This document shows positions 7,098 through 15,174 of a stretch of DNA of 16,116 nt, piece after piece. The notes below the pieces were generated by a model. It had not been told where the DNA came from. It ran no database searches and saw only the letters and a program-made list of their open reading frames with translations. The position numbers were made by a program, and so were the translations under genes. Source of the DNA: JAGLHV01 sp023132075 [NCBI: bacterium] (GTDB taxonomy: Bacteria; CBDUZB01; JAGLHV01); the NCBI GenBank assembly GCA_023132075.1, contig JAGLYT010000008.1:1-16116 (forward strand). Reading direction: 5' to 3'. Every line of letters begins with the position of its first letter. The stretch's first letter is position 1.

Positions 7098-8111
7098 TCA
7101 CAAATCCTTTTCTACCATTAAAATATCATTAACATATATTTTAACTTTCCCTTTTCCGACGACTTCAACAGGAATATTTATCTTTGTACCCGGCGGATGA
7201 ATTTTATCATATACCGTTCTTTCCCCTGAATCATCTACGAGTATCATTCGTAAATGTTTATCAAACATCCCTTGAGAAATCTCGTAATAAATAAATTTAG
7301 TTTCTTTCCTAAGGGAAGAAACTTTTGTTCCTTCTTTAATACTTATGGTTAAAAATACTTTTTTATCATCTTCTCCTATTAAAGTATCCGGTTGAGGACT
7401 TTGAGCAATCACAGTATCAACAGCATATTTATTCTCTTCTTCCCTATTAATTTTTTCAACAATCAAATTCCACTGCTGAAGTATTTCCATAGCTTCTTTA
7501 ATGTTTTTACCAATTATATCGGGCATTAATAAAGAACCTTCCTGAGGAGGCCCGTCACTAACTACCAGATTAACCAGCATCCCTTTTTCTACAGTAGTGT
7601 GGGGAAGAGGATCCTGCGAAATTACTGAATCCCTGGGTATTTTAATAGAATATTCTCTTGTTTGTTCTCCCAGAGATAACCCTGCCTCTCTTAATATAAT
7701 TTCCGCACTGCGTAAACCTTTACTTACTGTATCCGGAACAAAAACTACTTCTCCCCCTTGACTAATAATTACCTTGACCACCCTTTTTTCCTTCATTGTA
7801 TTCCCGGCAGAAGGAGATTGAAAAATTATATAACCCGGAGGCATAGAACTACTATATTGTTCCGCTTCTTTTTTTAAATACAAATTTTCCTCACTTAAAA
7901 TATCCACCGCTTCTTCTACAGTTTTTCCCATCAAATTCGGAACCATAACGGATTTTCTGCCATGCACAAGCACACTCATTAATTGGTTAATTCCGTATAA
8001 CCCAAGTAAAAATAAAAGCAACGAAAGAAAAACAATTTCCCCTACAATCTTTAATATTTTTTTTGCTTTTATTTTTTTATCACCCACAAACAACTTATCA
8101 AGAATATTCAT
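7098..8111 (-). CDS. Membrane-anchored protein with three PASTA domains
   Basis: 337 residues. A short basic N-terminus (KKIKAKKILK) precedes one transmembrane helix at about 22-45. Three PASTA repeats follow at about 54-119, 122-186 and 193-259, each with the VPDxxGxxxxEAxxxL pattern and a late QSPxxG/QDPLP turn. The last 70 residues (270-337) form a beta-rich domain I do not recognise, ending in KVKIYVNDILMVEKDL. PASTA domains bind muropeptides or peptidoglycan in PknB-type kinases and penicillin-binding proteins, but no kinase or transpeptidase domain is attached here. The extracytoplasmic part probably senses or anchors to the wall. It has a strong promoter 43-71 nt upstream and AGGGG five bases before its ATG, and is coupled to rpe. 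Confidence 0.88.
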   Translation of the reverse strand: MNILDKLFVGDKKIKAKKILKIVGEIVFLSLLLFLLGLYGINQLMSVLVHGRKSVMVPNLMGKTVEEAVDILSEENLYLKKEAEQYSSSMPPGYIIFQSPSAGNTMKEKRVVKVIISQGGEVVFVPDTVSKGLRSAEIILREAGLSLGEQTREYSIKIPRDSVISQDPLPHTTVEKGMLVNLVVSDGPPQEGSLLMPDIIGKNIKEAMEILQQWNLIVEKINREEENKYAVDTVIAQSPQPDTLIGEDDKKVFLTISIKEGTKVSSLRKETKFIYYEISQGMFDKHLRMILVDDSGERTVYDKIHPPGTKINIPVEVVGKGKVKIYVNDILMVEKDL

Positions 8112-8153
8112 TACAACCCCTAATTTAAAATATTTTTGCCGGATTAACGGCTT

Positions 8154-8182
8154 AATATACCAAAAAACTCAATAAATGTCAA
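8154..8182 (-). promoter_or_regulatory. Sigma-70 type promoter of the PASTA-rpe transcript
   Basis: On the minus strand, TTGACA (8177-8182) and TATATT (8154-8159) are separated by 17 nt. The predicted start near 8147 leaves a leader of about 35 nt before the ATG at 8111. A T-run of eight bases overlaps the -35 element. Near-perfect consensus makes this the clearest promoter in the window along with that of rpsP. Confidence 0.72.
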
Positions 8183-8196
8183 AAAAAACATCCTCT

Positions 8197-8312
8197 ACAG
8201 CTTGACGAAGCTTATCCCTCATAACTTTTTTGCAGCAAGCTGTGGGAAATCAAACCCAAGACCCTTCGACTCCTTACAACGGAGTTTATGCTGAGCAAAA
8301 CGAGGCACTCAG
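8197..8312. repeat. Intergenic patch of degenerate inverted repeats between tolB and the PASTA gene
   Basis: This patch is visibly richer in G+C than the flanking intergenic DNA. Inverted pairs seen: AGCTT/AAGCT at 8199-8212 with a four-base loop; ACAGCTT/AAGCTGT at 8197-8203 and 8237-8243; ACTCC/GGAGT at 8269-8273 and 8281-8285; CTGAG/CTCAG at 8291-8295 and 8308-8312. No ORF or tRNA fits. It may be a decayed palindromic intergenic repeat, and its hairpins followed by the T8 run (minus strand, 8182-8189) could serve as the tolB terminator. Other copies would be needed to confirm a repeat family. Confidence 0.4.
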
Positions 8313-8314
8313 GA

Positions 8315-9583
8315 TTAATCCGACCAGGAAGGAGTAAAACATTTCCCTTTTAAAGAAAGAAATTTAAATTGGCCGGTTCCATCCTTTCTCATCATATAAA
8401 GCTCGGATTTTCCCCTGCGGGTAGAACTAAATATAATATACCTGCCGTCAGGGGACCAGGAAGGATCTTCATTATCTCCGGCATTTTTAGTCAACTGCTG
8501 AACATTAGTACCATTAACATCTATAGTATAAATATTATATCCTTCTTTGTCAGAAGATACATAAGCAATTTTATCCCCTTTCGGTGACCAGCTCGGTGTA
8601 ACATTATACCATCCCTTGTAAGTTAGCCGGCGCAAGTTAGTTCCCTCACTGTCTACCACATAAATTTGAGGATTTCCCGTACGCGTAGAACTAAAAACTA
8701 TCTCCCTCATATTAGGTGACCAGCATGGAGAACAATCAATGCCCCAGAAATAAGTTAAACGACGAATTTTTTTTCTTTTTAAATCAAAAACATAAATTGA
8801 CGGAGGCCCTTTTTTACTTAAAGTAATTAAAAGTTCATCCCCCTTAGGAGACCAATCGCCACTTAAATTTAACCCCTGAAAAGTAGATATAGGGACATTG
8901 TACTGTCCATTGGCCATTATTAAATAAAGATCCGGATTCTTTTTTTTATAACTGGTATACATAATCCGCTTTCCATCATTAGACCAACGGGGTAAAACAT
9001 TTAAAGATTTATCTCTGGTTAACTTTTGTAGATTGTACCCATCACAATCAATAACATATATTTCTTTATATCCGGAACTATTAGAAACAAAAGCAACTTT
9101 AGTATGTGCAATTCCTTTTTCCCCTGTCAATCTGAAAATAACTTCATTACTGAATTTATGAATTTTTGAACGCAATTTTTTTTCACTGGTTATATAGTTA
9201 CGGCCTACAATCCATTTCTGGGTCGGAACATAAAAAAGAGAACATTCCAACACTAATTTACCTTTATCTATTTTGTACTTCCCTCTAATCAGAGCTTCTA
9301 TATCCGATGACTTTCCTATATCAATATCAACTCCGTTTTTTTCAATAACTTTAAACCATCCGGACATAGCCAAATCATTTTTTAAAATCCCGGCTATTTT
9401 TTTTGAAAGCTTTTTTTTATCAATTAAAGGAAATTCTTCCTCAAAATCAGGAACAGCAATATTTATTTTTCTTCCTGCTTTTTTTAATCCTCTAAGATAT
9501 ACATCCGTTGCTTCCCCGGAGGATATAGACAAACAAGAATGCATTAATAAACAAATAATCACAACCCTAAATAAACGACGCAT
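8315..9583 (-). CDS. tolB: Tol-Pal system protein TolB
   Basis: 422 residues, close to the family norm. A hydrophobic signal peptide spans about residues 1-25 (RLFRVVIICLLM), then the N-terminal alpha/beta domain to about 150, then a six-bladed propeller with repeated PD40 motifs such as PRWSNDGKRIMYTS, DWSPKGDELLIT, CWSPNMREIVFSSTR, SWSPKGDKIAYVSS and SWSPDGRYIIFSSTR. Periplasmic TolB binds Pal and couples it to the TolQRA motor during cell constriction. The ATG overlaps the stop codon of the tolA-like gene by one base (TAATG), with GGAAGGG upstream, so translation is coupled. It is the last gene of the pal-cpoB-tolA-tolB group. Confidence 0.95.
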   Translation of the reverse strand: MRRLFRVVIICLLMHSCLSISSGEATDVYLRGLKKAGRKINIAVPDFEEEFPLIDKKKLSKKIAGILKNDLAMSGWFKVIEKNGVDIDIGKSSDIEALIRGKYKIDKGKLVLECSLFYVPTQKWIVGRNYITSEKKLRSKIHKFSNEVIFRLTGEKGIAHTKVAFVSNSSGYKEIYVIDCDGYNLQKLTRDKSLNVLPRWSNDGKRIMYTSYKKKNPDLYLIMANGQYNVPISTFQGLNLSGDWSPKGDELLITLSKKGPPSIYVFDLKRKKIRRLTYFWGIDCSPCWSPNMREIVFSSTRTGNPQIYVVDSEGTNLRRLTYKGWYNVTPSWSPKGDKIAYVSSDKEGYNIYTIDVNGTNVQQLTKNAGDNEDPSWSPDGRYIIFSSTRRGKSELYMMRKDGTGQFKFLSLKGKCFTPSWSD

Positions 9584-10299
9584 TAATTTAACCCTTCCTT
9601 TTGCAATTTTAGTTCAAACCTGAAATGTACATTTAAAAAATCTTTTTTGTATTCATGAGGTAAAGGAGGTAAAGGGGCCGACTGCCAGATTGCTCTTAAC
9701 GCTGACTGATCAAGGAGAAAATTACCCGAACCCTCTTCCATAGAAATATTTTTAACCTGTCCATCTCTGAGAATTTTAAAAAAAACAACCACTTTTCTAT
9801 TTTCTACAACATTACAAGGGGAACGCCATTCCTGATTAATTTTATTTTGAATAAGTTCAAGGTAATAAGCAAAAGGGAATTTTTTCCCTTCCACTGAAAC
9901 TATCCCGCTCGTGGATTGTGTCTCCTGAACTATTTTCTCTTCATTTTTGGTTTCCTTTTCTTCCTTCTTTGCTGCAGTGTTTTTTTTCTCTTCTTTTTTT
10001 TCTTCTGATTTTTTTATTTGTTCTTTAATTACAGGTTTTTTTTTAGCTGAAATGACAACTTTTTTTTTCTGTTTTTTCTGTTTTTCCTGTTTTTTTGCGG
10101 TTTTTTTTACTACAGGCGAAGGAGAAGAGAAAGGCACTAACTCTACAGGTTCTATCACCCAATAAGTTTTTTTAAAAGATATATGTTTCAAAAAAGAACT
10201 TATCCCCAAAATTATTATGTGCAAACAAATAGAAACAATAATTGCTTTCCTTATATCTAATAACTGTAAAGTATACCTCTTAATATTCACCGCTCTCAT
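9583..10299 (-). CDS. TolA/TonB-like energy transducer
   Basis: 238 residues with classic TonB/TolA layout. One transmembrane helix lies at about 18-37 after a short basic N-terminus. An extended Lys/Glu-rich spacer fills about 64-125. A C-terminal TonB-type domain lies at about 142-236 with YYLELIQNKINQEWRSP, VVFFKILRDGQVKNISM, SGNFLLDQSALRAIW and APLPPLP. The family spans the periplasm and passes proton-motive-force energy from an inner-membrane motor to outer-membrane partners. Its place between cpoB and tolB favours a TolA role; by sequence the C-terminal domain is of the TonB_C kind. The start overlaps the cpoB stop by four bases (ATGA). The motor partners TolQ/TolR or ExbB/ExbD are not in the window. 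The spacer is encoded by a nearly pure purine tract. Confidence 0.88.
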   Translation of the reverse strand: MRAVNIKRYTLQLLDIRKAIIVSICLHIIILGISSFLKHISFKKTYWVIEPVELVPFSSPSPVVKKTAKKQEKQKKQKKKVVISAKKKPVIKEQIKKSEEKKEEKKNTAAKKEEKETKNEEKIVQETQSTSGIVSVEGKKFPFAYYLELIQNKINQEWRSPCNVVENRKVVVFFKILRDGQVKNISMEEGSGNFLLDQSALRAIWQSAPLPPLPHEYKKDFLNVHFRFELKLQKEGLN

Positions 10300-11078
10300 T
10301 CTTCTTTCTCTAACTCCGCTTTTTTCCGTTTAGACAGCTTTGCTTCTGTAGAGAGAGGACTCTGATCAATAATTTCCCCAAAAAGAGATATAGCTTCTTT
10401 TTCTTCATCCAACTGAATTAAAGAATACGCTTTTTTTAATTTGGCAGCAAGAATCTTATTACTTTTGGGATAACGAACGATTACTTTACCAAATTCAGAT
10501 GAGGCACTCTTAAAATCTCCCTGACTATAATAACATTCACCAATCCAATATTGGGCTCCACTTGATAATTCCCCCCGGGGATATTCTTTAATATATTGTT
10601 GAAAACCGGTTAGAGCCAAAGCATAATTACGCTTTACATAGTCATCATAGGCAGCCTGATACAATTGACGGGGAGAAGGTTTCTGTGATTTAACCGTCTG
10701 TTTTTTTTCTTTTTTGGATCTGTTTTGTTCTTGAGTTTGCCCTGTCGAACTCGAAGATTTAGGATAACTTTGTATTGCCGAAAATCCTGCCTTTTGTTCC
10801 AGCAAAAACAAACGTTGCCCTAAATTACTCTCAATGGCATCCAATCTCCCTGAAATATCAGTCATGCTATAATGATTTTCATCCACCTTGCCGTCTATGA
10901 TTTGAGCAGAAATATTTAACTCGTCAATTCTTGCATTCATACCGGCATAATTTTTTTGTAAAACATTCAATTTTTCTTCTAATTTTTTCACCCTGGGAGG
11001 AATACTTTTATATTCATTCATCGTAGCACAACCGCTAAAAAAAATACTAAACAAAACAACTATCATCTTTTTTATCAT
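10296..11078 (-). CDS. cpoB: Tol-Pal associated TPR lipoprotein (CpoB/YbgF-like)
   Basis: 260 residues. The N-terminus is a lipoprotein signal, with lipobox FSGC and acylated C17; the next residue is Ala, consistent with outer-membrane sorting. Residues about 28-95 form a heptad-like coiled coil (RVKKLEEKLNVLQKNY onward), as in the trimerising region of CpoB. After a Ser/Gln/Lys-rich linker, TPR repeats occupy about 130-250 (QLYQAAYDDYVKRNYALALTGFQQYIKEYP region, then GAQYWIGECYYSQGDF). E. coli CpoB, which is soluble and periplasmic, coordinates PBP1B with Tol during constriction; a lipidated version would be membrane-tethered. It is preceded by pal (47-nt gap) and overlaps the tolA-like gene. 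AAGGAAG serves as ribosome binding site. Confidence 0.88.
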   Translation of the reverse strand: MIKKMIVVLFSIFFSGCATMNEYKSIPPRVKKLEEKLNVLQKNYAGMNARIDELNISAQIIDGKVDENHYSMTDISGRLDAIESNLGQRLFLLEQKAGFSAIQSYPKSSSSTGQTQEQNRSKKEKKQTVKSQKPSPRQLYQAAYDDYVKRNYALALTGFQQYIKEYPRGELSSGAQYWIGECYYSQGDFKSASSEFGKVIVRYPKSNKILAAKLKKAYSLIQLDEEKEAISLFGEIIDQSPLSTEAKLSKRKKAELEKEE

Positions 11079-11125
11079 TTCTTCACTTCCTTTTTTAAAA
11101 ACTGATAAAAAATTTACTATAATTT

Positions 11126-11632
11126 CTATTCAAACCGTACTAAAAAATGAGCTCTTCTGTTTTTCGCCCAGGCATCTTCATCACTACTGGAATCGAAAGG
11201 TTTTTCTTCCCCATAACTTATAGAAGAAATTCTTTTGGGGTCTACTCCCAATTTAATCAAGTAATTACGCACACCGGTAGCTCTTCTCTGTCCTAAAGCC
11301 AGATTATACTCCACTGTTCCTCTTTCATCGCAATGTCCTTCTATTTGAACATAAGCATTTTCCTGGTCAGCAAGCCATGCAGCATTTTCATTTAGAATTG
11401 TTCTGGACTGAACACTAACATTGTACTTATCAAACCCAAAAAAAACATCTTCCAACTCCGAAGTTTCACTAAAAGTCTCTCCCCGGACTGATTCTTCGGG
11501 TATAAATTCTGCTTGTTCTTCAGCTTCTTCTATTTTTTCTTCCGGCCTAACCGTTTGTTTCTTTGCACAACCCCATACTCCTAATACAAAAACAAGCATT
11601 AATACTAATAAAAACCCATCTCTTCTTTTCAT
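11126..11632 (-). CDS. pal: Peptidoglycan-associated lipoprotein Pal
   Basis: 168 residues. Signal peptide with lipobox VWGC (C22); Ala at +2 fits outer-membrane sorting. An acidic linker (residues about 30-60, Glu-rich) leads to an OmpA-like domain at about 62-168. That domain contains VFFGFDKYNVS, VQIEGHCDERGTVEYNLALGQRRA and the C-terminal WAKNRRAHFLV segment. The Asp and Arg of the DERG/NRRA motifs bind diaminopimelate of peptidoglycan. Pal tethers the outer membrane to the wall and is TolB's partner. The leader carries AGGAGGT eleven bases before the ATG and a TATAAT box at 11674-11679. Here pal comes first in the group, not near its end as in E. coli. Confidence 0.96.
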   Translation of the reverse strand: MKRRDGFLLVLMLVFVLGVWGCAKKQTVRPEEKIEEAEEQAEFIPEESVRGETFSETSELEDVFFGFDKYNVSVQSRTILNENAAWLADQENAYVQIEGHCDERGTVEYNLALGQRRATGVRNYLIKLGVDPKRISSISYGEEKPFDSSSDEDAWAKNRRAHFLVRFE

Positions 11633-11673
11633 AAAGCCCTCTACCTCCTTTTTTATTTTTTTGTTGTGACGAT

Positions 11674-11679
11674 ATTATA
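11674..11679 (-). promoter_or_regulatory. Putative -10 element upstream of pal
   Basis: On the minus strand the sequence reads TGATATATAATATC, a TATAAT at 11674-11679 with an overlapping extended -10 (TG-A-TATATA). No convincing -35 lies at the normal distance, the upstream DNA being a run of A and T. Transcription from here would give a leader of about 35 nt for pal and make the Tol group separable from ppdK. Confidence 0.4.
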
Positions 11680-11792
11680 TATCACCCTAAAAAATTTTAA
11701 TTTTAAAAAACCACCCCTCCTTCTTATAAGGACACCTACTCATTTAAATCATAAACTAAAAACAGTAATTTTACGATTGATACACCACAAAT

Positions 11793-14534
11793 TTATTTTT
11801 TCTTTTTCTCTTTATTTTTTATTGCTGATTTTCTCGGTGACTCTATTGCACCCTGTGCGGCCGCCAAACAGGCAACAGGAACCCGATAAGGAGAACAGGA
11901 AACATAATTCATTCCTGCCCGATGACAAAACTTTACTGATTCAGGATCCCCGCCATGTTCCCCGCAAATACCTACTTCCAAATTTTTCTTTACCCGACGC
12001 CCATTATCTATTCCAATCTGCATTAACTTTCCAATACCTCCCTGATCCAATGTCTGGAATGGATCTTCGGCAAAAATCTTTTTGTCTAAGTATTGGGCAA
12101 TAAAGGCACCTGCATCATCCCGGGAAAAACCAAAACCCATTTGAGTCATATCATTGGTACCAAAAGAGAAAAATTCCGCTTCCTGAGCAATTTCATCTGC
12201 AGTCAATGCCGCACGCGGTATTTCAATCATTGTTCCAATCATATACTTTACCTTAACCTTATACTTTTTAATCGTTTCCTCTGCTATCTTAACAGCTATT
12301 TCTCTTTGATTCTTTAATTCATTGACATGCCCTACTAAAGGTATCATTATTTCCGGAAGAACTTTTTTCCCTTCTTTAGCCAACTTACACGCCGCCTCTA
12401 TAATAGCCCTTACCTGCATTTCAGTAATTTCCGGATAAGTAATTCCCAAACGACATCCCCGATGCCCTAACATTGGATTAAGTTCATGCAGTTTTTCTAC
12501 CCGCGCAAGAATTTTTTCTTTTCCATTCAATTTATGCTTTCCCCTTTTAGCCAAAGCAACCTCTACCATCAAATCTTCCCGTTTAGGAAGAAATTCGTGC
12601 AAGGGAGGATCAAGTGTTCTAATAATTACAGGGTGACCTTTCATCTCTTTAAAAAGACCATAGAAATCTTTTTTTTGCATAAGTAATAATTTATCTAATG
12701 CTTTTCTTCTTCCTTCTTCCGTCTCAGCTAAAATCATCTCCTGCATTACCGGTAATCTGTCAGAGGCAAAAAACATATGCTCGGTACGACAAAGGCCGAT
12801 ACCTTCTGCTCCAAATTGGAAAGCTACTTTAGCATCAAGAGGAATATCAGCATTAGCCCGTATCCCAATTTCCCGAACTTCATTAGCCCATTTCATCAAA
12901 CTCTTAAAATATTGAAATACCTTTGATTTTTTCTCTTGAATTTTACCCTGAAATACCTGAAGAATCTCCGAAGGTTGGGTGGGAATTTTACCCAGCATTA
13001 CTTGCCCTGTATTCCCGTCAATAGAGATAAAATCATCTTTATTTACCTTTGTATCGCCAACATTAAAACATTCCTGCTGTTCATTTATGGTTATAGCTCC
13101 GCATCCAACCACACAGGTCTTACCCATCCCCCGACCGACTACGGCAGCGTGACTGGTCATTCCTCCTCGAGCAGTTAAAATCCCTTGTGCGGCATGCATA
13201 CCATGAATATCATCAGGACAGGTTTCTGTACGCACTAAAATTACTTTCTCCCCTTTTTCCGAAGAAACAACTGCTTCATCAGCAGTAAAAACCACTTTTC
13301 CGCTAGCCGCTCCGGGTGAAGCAGCCAACCCCTTAGCAATGACTTTATATGTAAAACGCTCCTTGGAATCAAACATAGGATGAAGGAGTTGATTTATCTG
13401 TTCCGGATCAACCCGCATTAATGCCTCTCTCTTATTAATTAAACCTTCTCTAACCATATCCACAGCAATCCTTATTGCCGCAAATCCGGTTCTTTTGCCT
13501 ATTCGTGTCTGCAGCATAAACAACTTATTATCTTCCACGGTGAATTCAAAATCCTGAACATCACGATAATGTTTTTCTAATTTACCGGTAATTTGCCGTA
13601 ACTGTTTATAAATTTTTGGCATTTGTTTCTCTAAATCATTAATGGAATGAGGGGTTCTAACCCCGGCAACAACATCCTCCCCCTGGGCATTGATTAAATA
13701 TTCCCCGTAAAAAACTTTTTCTCCGGTTGAAGGGTTGCGGGTAAATCCTACACCGGTGGCACTTGTTTCTCCCATATTCCCGAACACCATTGCTTGAATA
13801 TTTACCGCAGTACCAAGATCATCCGGAATTTTATTCAATTTACGATAGGTTTTCGCCCGAGGATTATTCCATGAACTAAAAACCGCATCACGAGACATCT
13901 CCAATTGTTTAAAAGGATCCTGCGGAAAATTTATCTTTGCTTTTTGCTTTACCACCTTTTTAAACTTAAGTATAATATCCTCTAATGCCTCAGCAGTTAA
14001 TTGGGTATCTAACTTTACTTCACATTCCTTCTTTTTATCCGAAAGTATTTCTTCAAACATCTCTTTATCTATTTCTAAGACTACATTGCCAAACATTTGA
14101 ATAAATCTGCGATAAGAATCAAGAGCAAACCTTCTGTTTCCCGTCTTTTGTGCCAGGCCCTCTACGCTTTCATCGTTTAATCCTAAATTTAAAACAGTAT
14201 CCATCATCCCCGGCATAGAAAACTTAGCCCCGCTACGAACGGAAACAAGCAAAAGATTGTTTTTATCACCAAATTTTTTACCCATAGATTTTTCTATTTT
14301 TACTAAAGCTTTTTTTATCTGACCATTCAACTGAGGAGGTAATTTTCGTTTATGTTGATAAAAATAATTACAGACCTCGGTAGTAATAGTAAATCCTGCC
14401 GGAACAGGCACTCCCAAACTGGTCATTTCCGCTAATCCTGCCCCTTTTCCTCCCAACAAATCCTTCATTTTCCCTTTTCCATCAGCTTTTCCACTTCCAA
14501 AAAAATAAACATATTTTGGTTCTTTTATTGCCAT
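11793..14534 (-). CDS. ppdK: Pyruvate, phosphate dikinase
   Basis: 913 residues, full length. Order: N-terminal ATP-grasp domain (MKDLLGGKGAGLAEMTSLGVPVPAGF at 23-48, FTRNPSTGEKVFYGEYL), the swivelling phosphohistidine domain with catalytic H462 in TARGGMTSHAAVVGRG, and the C-terminal PEP/pyruvate TIM barrel. The barrel has IGLCRTEHMFF, LGHRGCRLGITYPEI, GTMIEIPRAAL, FFSFGTNDMTQMGFGFSRDD and catalytic Cys857 in GICGEHGGDPE. It reversibly converts ATP, pyruvate and phosphate to AMP, PEP and pyrophosphate. It allows gluconeogenesis or a pyrophosphate-based glycolysis in anaerobes. AAAGGAGAT lies upstream of the ATG. It sits 28 nt after the CsgG-like gene, an unexpected metabolic insert between envelope genes. 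The C-terminal tail is lysine-rich. Confidence 0.98.
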   Translation of the reverse strand: MAIKEPKYVYFFGSGKADGKGKMKDLLGGKGAGLAEMTSLGVPVPAGFTITTEVCNYFYQHKRKLPPQLNGQIKKALVKIEKSMGKKFGDKNNLLLVSVRSGAKFSMPGMMDTVLNLGLNDESVEGLAQKTGNRRFALDSYRRFIQMFGNVVLEIDKEMFEEILSDKKKECEVKLDTQLTAEALEDIILKFKKVVKQKAKINFPQDPFKQLEMSRDAVFSSWNNPRAKTYRKLNKIPDDLGTAVNIQAMVFGNMGETSATGVGFTRNPSTGEKVFYGEYLINAQGEDVVAGVRTPHSINDLEKQMPKIYKQLRQITGKLEKHYRDVQDFEFTVEDNKLFMLQTRIGKRTGFAAIRIAVDMVREGLINKREALMRVDPEQINQLLHPMFDSKERFTYKVIAKGLAASPGAASGKVVFTADEAVVSSEKGEKVILVRTETCPDDIHGMHAAQGILTARGGMTSHAAVVGRGMGKTCVVGCGAITINEQQECFNVGDTKVNKDDFISIDGNTGQVMLGKIPTQPSEILQVFQGKIQEKKSKVFQYFKSLMKWANEVREIGIRANADIPLDAKVAFQFGAEGIGLCRTEHMFFASDRLPVMQEMILAETEEGRRKALDKLLLMQKKDFYGLFKEMKGHPVIIRTLDPPLHEFLPKREDLMVEVALAKRGKHKLNGKEKILARVEKLHELNPMLGHRGCRLGITYPEITEMQVRAIIEAACKLAKEGKKVLPEIMIPLVGHVNELKNQREIAVKIAEETIKKYKVKVKYMIGTMIEIPRAALTADEIAQEAEFFSFGTNDMTQMGFGFSRDDAGAFIAQYLDKKIFAEDPFQTLDQGGIGKLMQIGIDNGRRVKKNLEVGICGEHGGDPESVKFCHRAGMNYVSCSPYRVPVACLAAAQGAIESPRKSAIKNKEKKKK

Positions 14535-14562
14535 TTTTAAAGATCTCCTTTTGTAAATTTAA

Positions 14563-15174
14563 TTATATTTTCTTAAAAAATTTTCTCCCTTTTAGAGAAT
14601 TTAAAAGTACTGAAACAGTGTAATTTATCGCTCCTTCTATGTCTAATGAATTGCTCGTATAAGAACTACTCCAGACAATCAACCCTGTATCCACATCAAT
14701 CATCCGCACACTAACACCCAATTCCGCATCAATCAAAAATATCTTGTTTTTCACTTCCCCGTTTTCATCTTCAAAATAAATAACATCCCTGCGATCAGGC
14801 AAACACTTTATTATGGTTCCGGTAATTATCGCGTCCACCCCTAAAATCTTTTTTATTTTCTTCCGTGCTTCCGCGTTTAAATCAACCATCCCCCGCCGCA
14901 TTAGATTATGCTCTCTTAATACATCATTTAATCTTTGCCTCTCAATCACATCCATGCCTTTCCTCATTAATTGGCGAACAAATTCGTCAGCTACTGCACT
15001 TCCCGGATTGTAGCCTCTACTTTCATAAGCAGAAGAAAAATCCAATACCCCAACCCGATCAATTTTACTAAAATCATAATCCTCTTTAACTACAGCATAA
15101 GGAACGCATCCCATACATAAAACAATAAGCACCAAACTCAAAATAATTATACTATTTCTTATTCGTATTCTCAT
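14563..15174 (-). CDS. CsgG/LpoB-like outer-membrane lipoprotein
   Basis: 203 residues. The signal peptide ends in LCMGC (C23 as predicted acylation site). The mature part has IDRVGVLDFSS, SAVADEFVRQLMRKGMDVIERQRLNDVLREH, KKILGVDAIITGTI and VSVRMIDVDTGLIVWSSSYTSNS. These match the CsgG/HfaB/LpoB-type fold. Members include the curli secretion channel, holdfast anchors and penicillin-binding-protein activators, so the family does not give one function. At about 180 mature residues it is shorter than CsgG, lacks an obvious pore-forming insertion and is closer in size to LpoB-like proteins. Its start overlaps the upstream TPR gene by 23 nt with AAAGG before the ATG, suggesting that the two products work together at the outer membrane. 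Confidence 0.82.
   Translation of the reverse strand: MRIRIRNSIIILSLVLIVLCMGCVPYAVVKEDYDFSKIDRVGVLDFSSAYESRGYNPGSAVADEFVRQLMRKGMDVIERQRLNDVLREHNLMRRGMVDLNAEARKKIKKILGVDAIITGTIIKCLPDRRDVIYFEDENGEVKNKIFLIDAELGVSVRMIDVDTGLIVWSSSYTSNSLDIEGAINYTVSVLLNSLKGRKFFKKI

Noticed and set aside
9947-10165. Plus-strand open frame rich in Phe and Ser
   Set aside because: It is the complement of the purine-rich spacer of the TolA-like gene; it has no ribosome binding site or recognisable domain.
11680-11792. Possible intrinsic terminator of ppdK
   Set aside because: Only short AT stems (GTAA/TTAC and AAAATT/AATTTT) are visible, with no GC-rich stem before a T-run.
11666-12103. 145-codon plus-strand open frame spanning the pal-ppdK gap
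   Set aside because: It runs antisense into the conserved C-terminus of ppdK, and the intergenic part is AT-rich with no start signal.
14562-14567. TATAAT upstream of ppdK
   Set aside because: It overlaps the CsgG-like gene's stop codon and has no -35 partner; a chance match in AT-rich DNA is likely.
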